A stretch of 64,000 bases of DNA from the NCBI GenBank assembly GCA_037893225.1, contig JAZGUH010000719.1, positions 1,178,001 to 1,242,000 on the forward strand. The letters are read 5' to 3'. The stretch's first letter is position 1. Every line of letters begins with the position of its first letter. The position numbers were made by a program, and so were the translations under genes. Under the pieces are notes generated by a model. The model did not search any database. It saw only the letters and a program-made list of their open reading frames with translations, and had not been told where the DNA came from. Of this stretch, positions 38,776 to 49,208 are shown in pieces. The stretch comes from Hippasteria phrygiana. Its lineage: Eukaryota; Echinodermata; Asteroidea; Valvatida; Goniasteridae.

Positions 38776-39110
38776 GTCATTGAATTTTAAATAAAACCTG
38801 CTTTCAGCCACTGGCGCCCTGTGTACAGTCTCTATTGCTTTTAACTGCCGGTCAACCGAAAAATAAATAGGTACGTAACCTAACATGGTGATCACAGACC
38901 ATAACAGAATAATCAGACTACTGGAATTGAATAGAACACAATTCTAAGCAAATCAGATTGGTCAATTGTTGGGGGCTGACTAATCTCTCATTACTCCAAA
39001 GCCATGTTGGTCTTTGTTGGGGAAATTCATCTAACAAGAACATCATGATACTGTCAAAAGGCAGTCCAAGTACACTTTTGTTTCTGTACTAGTGATAAAA
39101 TTAAACCTTG

Positions 39111-39281
39111 TTACTCGTATACACAGTCGTATCCGGACGGCGTCCAATCAACCAACTCGTCGTCCTTGAACCAGAGGGCAATCTCCGTATTGGCTGTTTC
39201 GACTGAATCGGAACCATGGATGATGTTACGGCCGATGTCAATACAAAAATCGCCACGGATGGAGCCTGGCTTTGAGTTGGC
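39111..39281 (-). CDS. NDPK exon 3 with active site
   Basis: It encodes [19 protein letters not shown], then [20 protein letters not shown], and ends CVYE and TAA. It holds the catalytic His and the conserved Ser behind it. Confidence 0.95.
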   Translation of the reverse strand, partial: ANSKPGSIRGDFCIDIGRNIIHGSDSVETANTEIALWFKDDELVDWTPSGYDCVYE

Positions 39282-42200
39282 CTGAGGAAGGAAAAAAAGA
39301 GGCAGATTGAAACCAACACGAACTTGGTTCAACTATCATGACTATAGTCTTCTTCATTCGAATACTGCCAAAATAAGCATTTGATTTTTTTCCAAGCAGG
39401 CTTTTGGAGAACACTGTACAAACAGTGCCAATAATTTTACAATGCTCTCTTCTGTCAATGATTTTGTACTTACAGCTGCATAAGGCTCGGTTTAATAAAA
39501 AACACAAATTGCCCATATCGATTCATTAAATGGAATTTTCTATTACTGTTCATGAGAAAACACTAAAAAAAAAATCTTCAAAGATATTAAAAATCACCAA
39601 AACCCTAGTCATCAAAATATTTTCACCATTTTAGAAATGCTCAACTATCCCTTGATTTTCATACGTATGGAACCCCACCTGAAGTCCTGAACCGACATGC
39701 ATTTTAAGTTTGCTTGCCTGCACCAGACTGGAAACTTATGATGTACCTGCAATGCATGGATTCTGCATCTCTTACTTTGGTACATATTTTATGGAAATGT
39801 ACACTTTATTGCGGTACTAGACTTGCAATGCACTCGACCCTAACCTTCTCAAATCCTCCAAAATCCTCTTTGCCAAATGGAGGAATTTGGAGGATTGAGG
39901 GTCTTTGGAAGTTGAAGCATCGGAGGATTTTGCAAGATTAAGGGCATTAGAGGATTTTGCCTCTGCAGGAAAATGGAGGATCCAGGTCATCATCAGGCCC
40001 AATCTGATGATTTCGGAGGATTGAGATTGCTGGGGTGTTTATCCAAAACCCACTGGAGGATTTTGCAGGATTAAGGCAGTGGTCCCCACTAGCTTGAAAA
40101 TTCCAGCTCTAGGCTTATGACATGTGAGATTCGCCGTTTAGAGCTGGAAGACCTTATATAGGGTTTGTAGCGGTATTGTGTTTGAGTGCCGATATCTTCC
40201 CTTTCCCTGAATATATCAACCAAACACTCATCTTACTGGCAGAGTAGTAAATCATGCAGCGATTGATGCCCTCAAAATGAGAATACGATCAAGTTCAACC
40301 CGGAGCATGCACAAACAAGCTGTGTACAAAACAATGGTAGCGGATTTTTTAACATGAACGATGGTTTGTGATCGATTATCGGCCAGCGGCACTGCGCGCG
40401 CCTCGGGGCCCGATGTACAACGGCTGTTTGCTGATCGCTGTCAGTTCTTCAAAAGATCCGCTACCATGTGCAGTGTTTAGTTGATATATTCAGGGAAAAG
40501 GAAGATATCGGCACTCAAACACAATACCGCTACGAACCCTATAGAAGGTCTTCCAGCTCTAAACGGCGAATCTCACATGTCATGAGCCTAGAGCTGGAAT
40601 TTTCAAGCTAGGTCCCCACTATAAAAACAAACATTGAAGGATTTTGCAATCGGGAGGATATTGGGGATTCAGGTTACATGTGAGAAAAATGATGTAGGGA
40701 GTTGGGTTAATGATTAACCCTAACTCCCTACATCATTTTTCTCAAATGCAACAGAATGCACCAATGGTAAAAAGTTGTTGCATTTAGCAGTCAAGGCATG
40801 TCCATCTCCTGGTCTGATGCATTCTTTTGTATTTAGTATTATAAATGTATAAGCCTCCAGCAACAAGGCTGGTACAGATGATTCACTGCACAGTGCAACA
40901 TTGCATTTGGCAGGGATCTTATTTCAGCTGTGTTGCATTCTGTTGCATTTGGAAGGGTGCTCAGAGAATACCTTGTGGGGGTTAGGGTTAATACAAATAT
41001 CAAAATATTTTGGATGCATGATCCAGTAGCAGGGTGAGAGAGCAGATATTGGTAGTGTTCATTGTATGGCATATATTGCTTGAAAAGCCACAGGGATCAG
41101 GTTGGGGACACCAAACGTCAAATAAACTAAACCTTACAGGGTCGGTTTCGCCCAGCATGACACGGCCGGTTGCCACCACACCCTTGCCTTCCCAGACCAT
41201 GGGGAAGACTGGCGAAGTCGAGATGAACGCACAGAGTCCCTTGTAGAACTTCTTGTCTTTGAGATCGATGTAGTGCTGCTGGATCAGCTCAGGGGATGCC
41301 TGCAGGAAAGATCCAGTGATCAAATGGTTTCAAACTAAAATACAACACTGGACTGCATGAAAGGAAAACTCCCCTTCCCCCATAACAAATGTTTCACCTC
41401 TTTAACCCTCCTATTTTAACTATCACAATTACCTATCAAAAAACCAACTCTCTTCTTCTCTCATAACTTGTGTGTTACAACCTACATGTATCACTCGATA
41501 GATTTTGATAGGGTAATTGGCTCCATTTTGGTACCAAGAGAGGGAGGTTTAAAATGAAAAAAAAAGAGAGAGGATACACCTTGATTTAACATTTACTTTA
41601 AGGTCTATCCAAAGGGAAGGTGAGTTGGTCTCACCAATGGTGGAAGTTACCTCGCCTGGGTCTATACATGTAGGTCTGAAAATTGGGATCATTTCTTTGG
41701 TATCTATTCAAGGTTTATCCTTCATTTAGATCTGGACCCAGGAAAACCGTAAGGGTGGTAGGGCTGGCAACCTAAAATGTGGCCAACCCCACCACCTCTG
41801 TTGTAGCCTTTTACCTACCTACATGTAGAGTGGCTTTTTGCTTTGTGTTGGGCGACTTCCATAAAAAGTCTACTGAGATTATATTTACCGTCCAAGTCTG
41901 CTTCCTTTTTTGAGGCAGACTTTTTTGTTTTTTTGTTTTTACCTTTCCTTCAATATGATCGATAAAAATGCAGAGGAAACATCTCTGTTAGACCACTGAC
42001 CGAGTACAACAAAATTGTCAGTGGAATCTCTCTCGAAAAAAAGGTGGCCGTCTTTAAAAAATACTGCCTGGCAGGATAAAAAATACAAGCAAAAAAAGGC
42101 CGTCCTTTCTTTTTTGAAAAATATAGGATGCTAAAGTTTTTGTTGCCTAAGGGACATAGTACATTTTGTACTCCTCCATATCTAATGTACATACATGAAT

Positions 42201-45200
42201 GATGTCCCTTACAATATGTAATGAACTGCACTTTACATTCTGAATAATTTGACGGCCACAATGAGTTTGGGAAAAAGCCCTGCTTTTCATATATCTTAAT
42301 TTCACGACAGCATCAATTTTCAATAAATTACTTTCACACTGCATGGGACAGTGACGTCTTTCAGCATGTTCAGAGCATTCTTTGATGAATTCCTACCATT
42401 ACAAAACATCTTGGGCTTTGAATCAACCTCTGATCAATGGAAAATGCAGTGTTTACGGCTAAAATTAATGCCTCAAGGACAGCTGCAAAGTGTTGGGACA
42501 ATGAAGTCTGCTGTGCTGAGAGGCACACACATATTAAGATTTCCTCGAGAAATTGATGATACACAAGTACAATGTACTTTTTTAGTGGAGATATTACACA
42601 AAACCAAGAGGGAAAAATGTGAACATGATGTACTCGTAGGAGTAATGATTTTGTCCCATGTTTAAGCATCTAAAAATGTCCTTTTCCCCTCAATTGAATG
42701 AAACTGGGTTTAAGACTGATGGTCCTAGGTATTTTCATTTTAAGACCAAAACATTTTGAGAGCATGATTTTTATGTCACTTTTTGATGATTTCTAATATT
42801 GGTGTCATTCAAATAAAAGCTATTAAGCCCAACTGTATAGACAAAATGCATCTTTTGCATTGCTACACACCAAGTGAAAGTCAAACAATGTAAGATCCTT
42901 TAATTTTTAATTTTTAATTTTCTTGTATTGTTTGCTGATTAAAAATGTTTTTTTTATATTAAATCAAGGGCCCTTGAGGGATTTTGTTCGTAAAGCTGTA
43001 ACCTGCACTAACATTCATCTGCATGTAATTTACCATGTCTTTCAACCTTTACTCGCTATTCTGATTGTTTTTAGGGCATTTTAGAAATCTTCTTGAATTC
43101 AGGTTATAAACGTAAATTTATATATTTATGAACGCAGGGGTAATGTCATCTTTCATGAACCTTTAACCCTAACTCCCTAGTGTGTGTGGAAAATCATATT
43201 AAAATCAGAGGATTCAGGACTGTTAGGGTTAACAGGTAAAAGTTGCAGTATCATAAATACACTGTACTAGTATCATGCAACAAAAGGCTGCTATGGACTC
43301 GACTCAAAGTTTGAGAATTTTCTCTTTCAAGTTCATTTCTAAAACTTATACGCACCAGCTGGTATAACATCAGGAATTTAAACAAATAAATAAAATATAT
43401 AATACTAAAATACAAAACAAATTACGTGGTTCAAAAATCTTTATATTCATCTGGTCACAAAAACTGTTTCCATGGTGTTAAAAAATAGTGGACTGCAAGT
43501 TAAAACCCTAACGATCCCCATCCAGCCAAACTCCAACACCAGGGATTGTTGGAGTTTGATGGGTTGAGTACTGTGTACTTCTGATATGGCATGTGTAAAG
43601 TGTTGGAATATGGCTGGATGAGTACTGTATGTGTGCAGTAACAGTGTTGGATTTTGATTGAGTGGGGAGGGTTGGTTTGTGTGCAGTGCTGTTGCTGGTG
43701 GGTTGTGCTTGGTTGATGTATAAAAGCCCTGGTGCTGGACTGTGTGTGCATGACTTTGATGTTTGGTTTATGTGTACCGAACAATGGGGTCGGGGTAAAT
43801 AAAAGGGCAATGTTGCATAGTAAAGTGGTTAGCAGATGTGACCAGTAACTAATCTGAGCCCCCAAAAATACTTTCATTTTGTACAGGAATACACTTGCTT
43901 GGTTTTGATGGGATGTGTCCTGTGTAACCCCATTCTTCATACTAAGCACATGCCCCAGTGTACCCACTCAATCAAAACCCATAAGGGCCTGTTGGAGTTT
44001 GACGGGTTGAGTACTGTTATGGCAAGTGGACTGTTGGAGTTTCATGGGTTGAGTACTGTAAACCAGCAACAGTCCACCATGGTGTTGGGATTTGATAGGT
44101 TGAGGAAGGTTTCTAGTAAATATGCTTATGGAGTTAGGGTTAATGTAATACATTTATGTAGGCATGCTGGGTTATAAACGTAAATGACAAAGGGACAGTG
44201 TGTATTCGTGCTTGTCTGGGCTTCATCTAGCATACGCCACATCAAGCTCTTGCATGGAAGACGAGAGCTTGTCAGAGTGTGCACTCATTGCAACATGCAA
44301 CAACCAGGGGCCGATTTCATAAAGCTGTTAAGCACAAACATTTGCTTAGCATGAAAATGTCTTGCTTAGTAAAAACCGGTTACCAGCCAAAAGTCCATGT
44401 AATTTTCATGCTAAGCAAACAACAGCCGAATGCCAGTCAAAAGCAATATTCCACACATGGAAATCTGGTTGGTAATCCAGTTTTTATCAAGGAAGCATTT
44501 TCATGCTAAGCAAATTTTTGTGCTTAACAGCTTTATGAAATCGGCCCAGGCTGAGGTCGTGTTCAGTGTTATGTATAAACCCAGTGTGCCTGTATAAATG
44601 TACTTCCACAACTGTAAGGTTTTCACAAACCTTACACTATTACAGAGAGACACATGTACATGTATAATACTGTGGAAGAAAATTTCAATTATTTTTTTCA
44701 TAATCCACAACTCTCATCACAAAATTTTCAGCCCCCAACATTTCATATGCATTATCTTAATATGGCTATGTACATGTACATTGTACATGTAGGTTAGATG
44801 TAGGTTCAGTTCCTTGAAATGTCACTCGAAATGGTGACATTTTACGAGAATATCGCTTACCAAGACTGCATTGATTCACCACTCCAAAGTTTGACATCGT
44901 TTGTTGTCGACAGAGGGTGCCTAATAACGCCATTGACAAACCACGTACAGCGTTAAGGCCCCCTCTGTCAACAACAAACGATGTCAAACTTTGGAGTGGT
45001 GAATCCTGTGGTCTTGGTAAGCGATATTCTCATAAAAATTCACCATTTCGCATGACATTTCAAAGAACTGAACCTAGCCTACGTGTACATGTACATAGCC
45101 ATATCAAGATAATATGAAATGTTGGGGCAGAAAATTGTGACGAGAGTTATGGATCGTTAAAAAAATTGAAAATTTTCTTCCACACTATTATACAAGGTAC

Positions 45201-48200
45201 GATAAAAAAGTTCCGAGACTGTTCCTGTTGCGAACGGACAGAGCGCAGCACAGTAATGTGCATATAGCAGGTGTAAGCAATAACTTTCGTGAGTAAGTAT
45301 TCCAAGTAACATTGCTTGATCAACATCAGCACCTGTGTTACACGCATTTTTGTGACCACTGGTACGTGCGCATTTGCGATTTCACCATGGACTTGATACT
45401 TGAGCAGCAGCAGCACCGTGTCGAAGTCTGCCAGGATCTCCGTCAACAGGCCCGGGATGACCCAAACTTCATATCCAAAATCATCAGCAGTGACAAGAGT
45501 TGGGTCTACGGCTACGACTTAGAGACCAAACAGCAGTCTTCGCAGTGGAAGAGCCCGCAGTCTCCAAAACAGAAGAAGGCACGTCAGGTCTGGAGCGCAA
45601 CCAAGACTGCATGGAGCTAAAGGCTGTTCGATATGACGATATTTCGATATTTTTTTCATATCGAAAATCGTATCGCCCCCCTTTAAAAAAAACCGGAATA
45701 TCGCGATATTGCTTTTCGCAGCGTTCAAGATTTATCTAAGACTTGTATTAATTGTGACGGTAGAATAGTACATACATGCACATATGTAACGTATGATGTT
45801 TCATGGAGGAATACAAAAAATACATTATGTACTAAATGTGGTGTTTCTTGGATCGTTTTCTAAACGCACATTTGTGTATGCATATTCCATCGTAGGTGTA
45901 GTCTTGGTCAAGTGCAAATAACCGCACTGAATGCTACCGTATTATTCCCAGTGTACAATGTACGTACACGCAGCTAACGTGTTGCGAACTTAGTCTTGAG
46001 AAAAGGCTACTAAGACCTAGGGGGTTAGAGCAATTGCTTCAATAACTCCAACCCCTAAAGCGCATCTGCACGTGCGCGTTGCTTTGTTGCTAGTCTTGGT
46101 CAAGTGCAAGCAACCGCACTGAATGCCACCGTCTTATTCCCAGTGTACAATGCACGTACACGCAGCTAACGCGAAGTGAAATTCGCCTTGAGAAAAGACA
46201 AACACGTGCGGCGCATGCGTTGTACAATGTACATGTACATGTACAATGTCTGTCTTGTGCGCGCACGTACACAAGAAGACATACAATCATACGATGTTTT
46301 TTTGGACAGATTGTAGGTGTTCATGGTATTAATTATCAGCTGTTACTAATCAACAATGCCGAAATAGAAACAAACGTTAGTCTTTCTGAAGTGCCGTAAA
46401 GAAGCCAACTGAAGGTAAATGTCGTAGTACTCCAACTTTACTAAATGAGTGAAGCCTTGTCAACCCGGCCCCTCGATCTTGCCAGCCCCGGCCCGATTTG
46501 CGATCTCGGTGGTCGGCCCCGATTAAAAAATAATTTGCGGATCCGAGCTCAATCCCTGCAGGCCCGATCTGCGGTAGCCCCGATCTCATGATGCCGTGGT
46601 GATTTCCATCATGTATTTTTTATTCTTCCGGTATTAAGGAAAAAGTGACATCTTTACGATAATATCGCATATCGCGATACTTTTTGGCCGATATTTCGGT
46701 ATCCAAATAAATGGATATCGAACAGCCTTTATAGCAAGAGCATGCTCGTCATTTTCTTAAAAATTCGCGGGGTTGTGCACCGTGACTTCCTCCCCCAGGG
46801 TCAGACTGTCAACGCTAAGTTCTACTCAGGGGCAGCGGAACACTTTTGAAAGTGGGGGGGGGGGGGCTAAAGCAGCGCCGGTGCTATGTTTTTCTTTATG
46901 CGGAACTGCCAAAAGTGGGGAGGTCAATTGCCCAAAGTGGAACAAGTGGGGGTGCCAACGGCCTCCCTGGCCCCCCGTTCCGCCGCCAGTGTTTCTACTG
47001 CACCGTTCTGAGACGTCTGAGGGAGAACATTCGGCGCAAACAGCCTGAACTGTGGCGCGCTGGCAATTGGGTGCTCCAATATGACAACGCGCCCACTCAC
47101 AGCTCGTTAAAAACGCGCGAGTTTCTCGCCGGCAACAACACAATCGTTGCTCCCCACCCCCCCCCCCCCCCCCTCACTCGCCAGATATTTGGCTCCCTGC
47201 GACTTCTTTCTGTTCCCCAAAATTAAGTTCAAGCTGAAGGGTCGCCGTTTTGACACTGTGGAGGAGATTCAGCGAGAATCGCAGATGGTGCTTGATGCGC
47301 TTACGGAACAGGATTTCCAGGGAGCGTTCCAAGCGTGGTAGGAGCGGTGTATCGCTGTGCACTACTTTGAAGGGGATGGCGGCCAGATTTAAATCACATA
47401 CGGTTTTTGCTTGTAATAGGTAGGGAGTCTACCGAAATGGCGATTTCCGTTTTCGTATCTGTTTGTACAGGAAACTGTGCAAGAATTGTCCCATTTTAAA
47501 CTTGATTTTTTTATGGTCAACTGGAACAATGAAATAATATTTCTTTCAAACTGTATCATGTTTTGTCCATTAAAACATAATTTTAAGCCTTTAACCCTAA
47601 CCCTCCAGGGTACTTTGTCACATTGACTTGTGTGCAGAGTGCAGCAAGGTCAAGCTGTCAGCACAGATGCACTGTAGGGTTAGGGTTAATAAAGCGATAA
47701 ATATGGTGGTACATTCAGAACGACCCGACTAGCAGTCGGCACAACACGTCGTTATCTTGCTGAATGAGAGTTCCGGTTGCAAAGAATTGTGGGTCAAATC
47801 TCATTAACCCCTGATCTTATGTATATTGTGAAGGTGATGAAGCGGTAGAAAAACAAATTCTCTATCCAGCGATACCAAACTCATGCCGGTGCTGTGTGAG
47901 TTTGTGATAAAATTTATCTATTTCTGAGAGGCACAAATCAAGGTATTTTTGTCCAGATATTTCTTGTCAAAAAGCTTTTAATTCAGCTATGGGCTCCGTG
48001 CACAACTACCCCCTCAGCGGAAGGAAAAGGCGAGTTGGGGGGTCAATATCGACGCCATCTTACCTGACTTCAATTTAAGTGTCTGGTTCCCGCTATGATA
48101 TTCTTATTGAAAACGCAATTATCGAGAGTCGGCAAACAGACAAAGCAATCCCACTGGTATACAAGTATCAAATGAACGAGGAGCGCGGTACGTAATACCA

Positions 48201-49208
48201 GCGACGTACTGCCCATGGAAGTGCGGTTGCTATGTGGACAGCGCCCTCATTCGACAGCGCACGGAGCCCATAAAGGAGTCCATGAAACATATGTCCATGA
48301 AACAACTTGAAATGGGAATTGCTTCACTATACTTTATGCTACTGAGCTGATTTAAACACTGTTGATAGGGTTTTAAAAAAGCAAAAAGTGATAGACTTCC
48401 TACATGTATAATAGGCGCAGTCTTGGAACTTTCTGATCGCACCTCATATGTATATAGGCTATAGCCGTGTTTCCATTATTGGTACCCAAGTTTAAATTTG
48501 CGTGCGCAATTTGCAGCAAGGAAATTAATGTGCACGCAAGTCTAAACTTGCGCACGCACGCAGGTTTAAACTTGCGCACACAGGTTTAAAGTCGTGCAGG
48601 AGACATTCTCAAAGCATCATGGGAACAGCATCAGCCCAGCATTAGAAGAGCAAGCACATTGGAACGGACGTGATTGGTCGCATTGGTCAGATGTTCGTTG
48701 TCATGGTTGCAAAAATCCTCTTCTGATTGGCTAATTAATAATGTGACATTATTAGCTGTTCTAATTCCAGAGAATTGAATTCATCAATAACTGGTAGGCC
48801 TACCCTGTATGAGAGGGATTCCCCAATTATTTCCTATATTTTTTTATATTATTGCCATTTAGAATTGATTTTTCTGGTTATTATTTTCCTTATGTTTCAT
48901 GCAAAGATATGTGAAAAGAGTATCTCTCAACTTATGACAGATATTTAGCATAAAATCAATTGGTATTTAGACTGGTTCACAGTGCCATAGGTTTGTGTAT
49001 AAATTACATGGTTTGCTTGGCCTCCATCCATGACCATGCCCACAATGCTTTGAGAATGTCGAAAAGGTTTATTTACCTGCATGAGCTTGCCGGCCACCAT
49101 TTTGAAGCCTTTCTGTTCAAATCGCTTGATAATCTCAGCAATCAGACCCCGCTTGACGCCATCGGGCTTCACCATGATAAAACTACGCTCTTTCTTTGGG
49201 TCTTCCAT
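39111..49208 (-). CDS. Nucleoside diphosphate kinase, three exons
   Basis: It transfers the terminal phosphate from ATP to nucleoside diphosphates through a phosphohistidine. CDS exons in order on the - strand: 49208-49077 (44 codons), 41299-41138 (54 codons), 39281-39111 (56 codons plus TAA), all in phase 0 with GT-AG sites. The 154 residues match the usual group I size of about 152. Motifs are [10 protein letters not shown] near the N-terminus, [44 protein letters not shown], and NIIHGSDS with the catalytic His at about residue 120. The protein ends in VYE as usual. No broken residue seen. It is convergent with SNX25. The group (NME1/2 type or NME3 type) is not decided; see the alternative upstream ATG. 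Confidence 0.95.
39282..39835. other. NDPK intron 2, first part, nothing recognised
   Basis: AT-rich unique-looking sequence. Confidence 0.35.
39838..40706. mobile_element. TTAA/CCCTAAC element, subfamily B copy 2, interrupted
   Basis: It starts CCCTAACCTTCTC with AATCCTCCAAAATCCTC and ends before TTAA (40707-40710). The word GGAGGATTTTGCAGGATTAA is at 40055. It is split by a 521 bp insertion at 40090-40610. Confidence 0.65.
40090..40610. mobile_element. MULE-like MITE with about 130 bp TIRs and 9 bp target duplication
   Basis: The ends are TAGCTTGAAAATTCCAGC and its inverse GCTGGAATTTTCAAGCTA; the arms extend inward to ATATATCAAC (near 40220) and GTTGATATAT (near 40480). It is bounded by GGTCCCCAC (40081-40089 and 40611-40619). 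Long TIRs and 9 bp duplications are typical of Mutator-like elements. Confidence 0.8.
40718..40987 (+). mobile_element. TTAA/CCCTAAC element, subfamily D copy 2
   Basis: Bounded by TTAA at 40714-40717 and 40988-40991. The ends are CCCTAACTCCC and GGGGGTTAGGG. It carries the D word GTTGCATTCTGTTGCATTTG (40932) on the same scaffold as subfamily A. Confidence 0.75.
41138..41299 (-). CDS. NDPK exon 2
   Basis: It encodes [19 protein letters not shown] through [10 protein letters not shown]. The acceptor is TGCAG and the donor GTAAGG. Confidence 0.95.
41618..41860. repeat. Dispersed repeat, copy 3 (inverted)
   Basis: Inverse of 7588-7817 and 18163-18388, with TCTGAAAATTGGGATCATTT and TTTAGATCTGGACCC. 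It lies in NDPK intron 1, 319 bp upstream of exon 2. Confidence 0.7.
41861..43160. other. NDPK intron 1 stretch, nothing recognised
   Basis: AT-rich. Short chance ORFs only. Confidence 0.35.
43167..43228. mobile_element. TTAA/CCCTAAC micro-element E (62 bp)
   Basis: TTAA at 43163-43166 and 43229-43232. The ends are CCCTAACTCCCTAG and CTGTTAGGG. Almost nothing lies between the termini. Confidence 0.65.
43506..44139. mobile_element. TTAA/CCCTAAC element, subfamily C copy 2
   Basis: The left end TAAAA-CCCTAACG and right end GGAGTTAGGG-TTAA. The C word GTTGGAGTTTGATGGGTTGA (43548) recurs with GAGTACTGT several times, in both orientations. Confidence 0.7.
44308..44547. mobile_element. GCTAAGCA-type MITE
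   Basis: The ends GGGCCGATTTCATAAAGCTG and CAGCTTTATGAAATCGGCCC are exact inverses, extended by TTAAGCACAAA and TTTGTGCTTAA. Internal GCTTAGCATGAAAAT and its inverse are repeated. I know this family as abundant in echinoderms. Confidence 0.85.
44661..45194. repeat. 534 bp palindrome (foldback element)
   Basis: The arms run from TGTATAATACTGTGGAAG to the inverse CTTCCACACTATTATACA. They contain CACCACTCCAAAGTTTGACA / TGTCAAACTTTGGAGTGGTG and meet at TAACGC...GCGTTA (44935-44955). The arms are only moderately diverged. Confidence 0.85.
45620..46729. mobile_element. 1.1 kb non-autonomous transposon inside the mariner
   Basis: The ends AAGGCTGTTCGATAT and ATATCGAACAGCCTT are exact inverses, with TA on both sides (45618-45619 and 46730-46731). 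Subterminal ATATCGCGATAT-type palindromes are dense at both ends. It contains an internal duplication of about 90 bp (45898-45985 and 46091-46178). No coding sequence. Confidence 0.8.
46829..46990. mobile_element. hAT-like MITE inside the mariner
   Basis: The ends CAGGGGCAGCGGAAC and GTTCCGCCGCCAGTG are near-inverse. It is flanked by TTCTACT (46822-46828 and about 46991-46998, allowing one base), and the mariner frame continues across. About 160 bp. Confidence 0.75.
47595..47685. mobile_element. TTAA/CCCTAAC micro-element F (91 bp)
   Basis: Perfect ends TTAA-CCCTAACCCT and AGGGTTAGGG-TTAA enclose about 70 bp of unrelated sequence. Confidence 0.7.
47990..48270. mobile_element. TA-flanked MITE, TIR TGGGCTCCGTG, copy 2
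   Basis: 281 bp, with TA at 47988-47989 and 48271-48272. Nearly identical to the nested copy at 25805-26081, so recently active. Confidence 0.88.
48465..48600. repeat. Short repeats of GTTTAAACTTGCGCAC
   Basis: Three to four degenerate copies with CGTGCGCAA words, preceded by GCCGTGTTTCCATTATTGG, which may be a MITE end. The following 48601-49076 shows nothing recognisable. Confidence 0.6.
49077..49208 (-). CDS. NDPK exon 1
   Basis: The ATG at 49208 is in strong context (AAAATGG) and opens [19 protein letters not shown]. The donor is GTAAAT. An in-frame ATG 16 codons upstream (49256) has weak context. Confidence 0.93.

Larger units (their letters stand above)
45192..47400 (+). pseudogene. 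Broken mariner transposase, interrupted by two insertions
   Basis: A 5' terminal-repeat-like ACAAGGTACGATAAAAAAG starts at 45192. Coding pieces follow the mariner order: [18 protein letters not shown]...[17 protein letters not shown] (45417-45616), SKSMLVIF and [10 protein letters not shown] (46733-46828), then [32 protein letters not shown], a C-run, and [11 protein letters not shown]...[10 protein letters not shown] to about 47341. The helix-turn-helix N-terminus is missing. The Asp of the first two catalytic motifs remain; the third site is broken by a C-tract expansion and a small insertion. No 3' terminal repeat seen. Confidence 0.85.

Noticed and set aside
40839..41072. Short ORF with repeated [13 protein letters not shown] peptides and its relative at 37732-37965
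   Set aside because: They fall within TTAA/CCCTAAC subfamily D elements; the similarity is repeat-derived.
44766..45117. Pair of similar short proteins on opposite strands
   Set aside because: They are the same palindromic sequence read on both strands, interrupted and without homology.
13466..47690. Interstitial telomeric repeats (CCCTAA)n
   Set aside because: Only one to two units occur, always as inverted pairs at element ends next to TTAA, so they are terminal repeats rather than telomere insertions.
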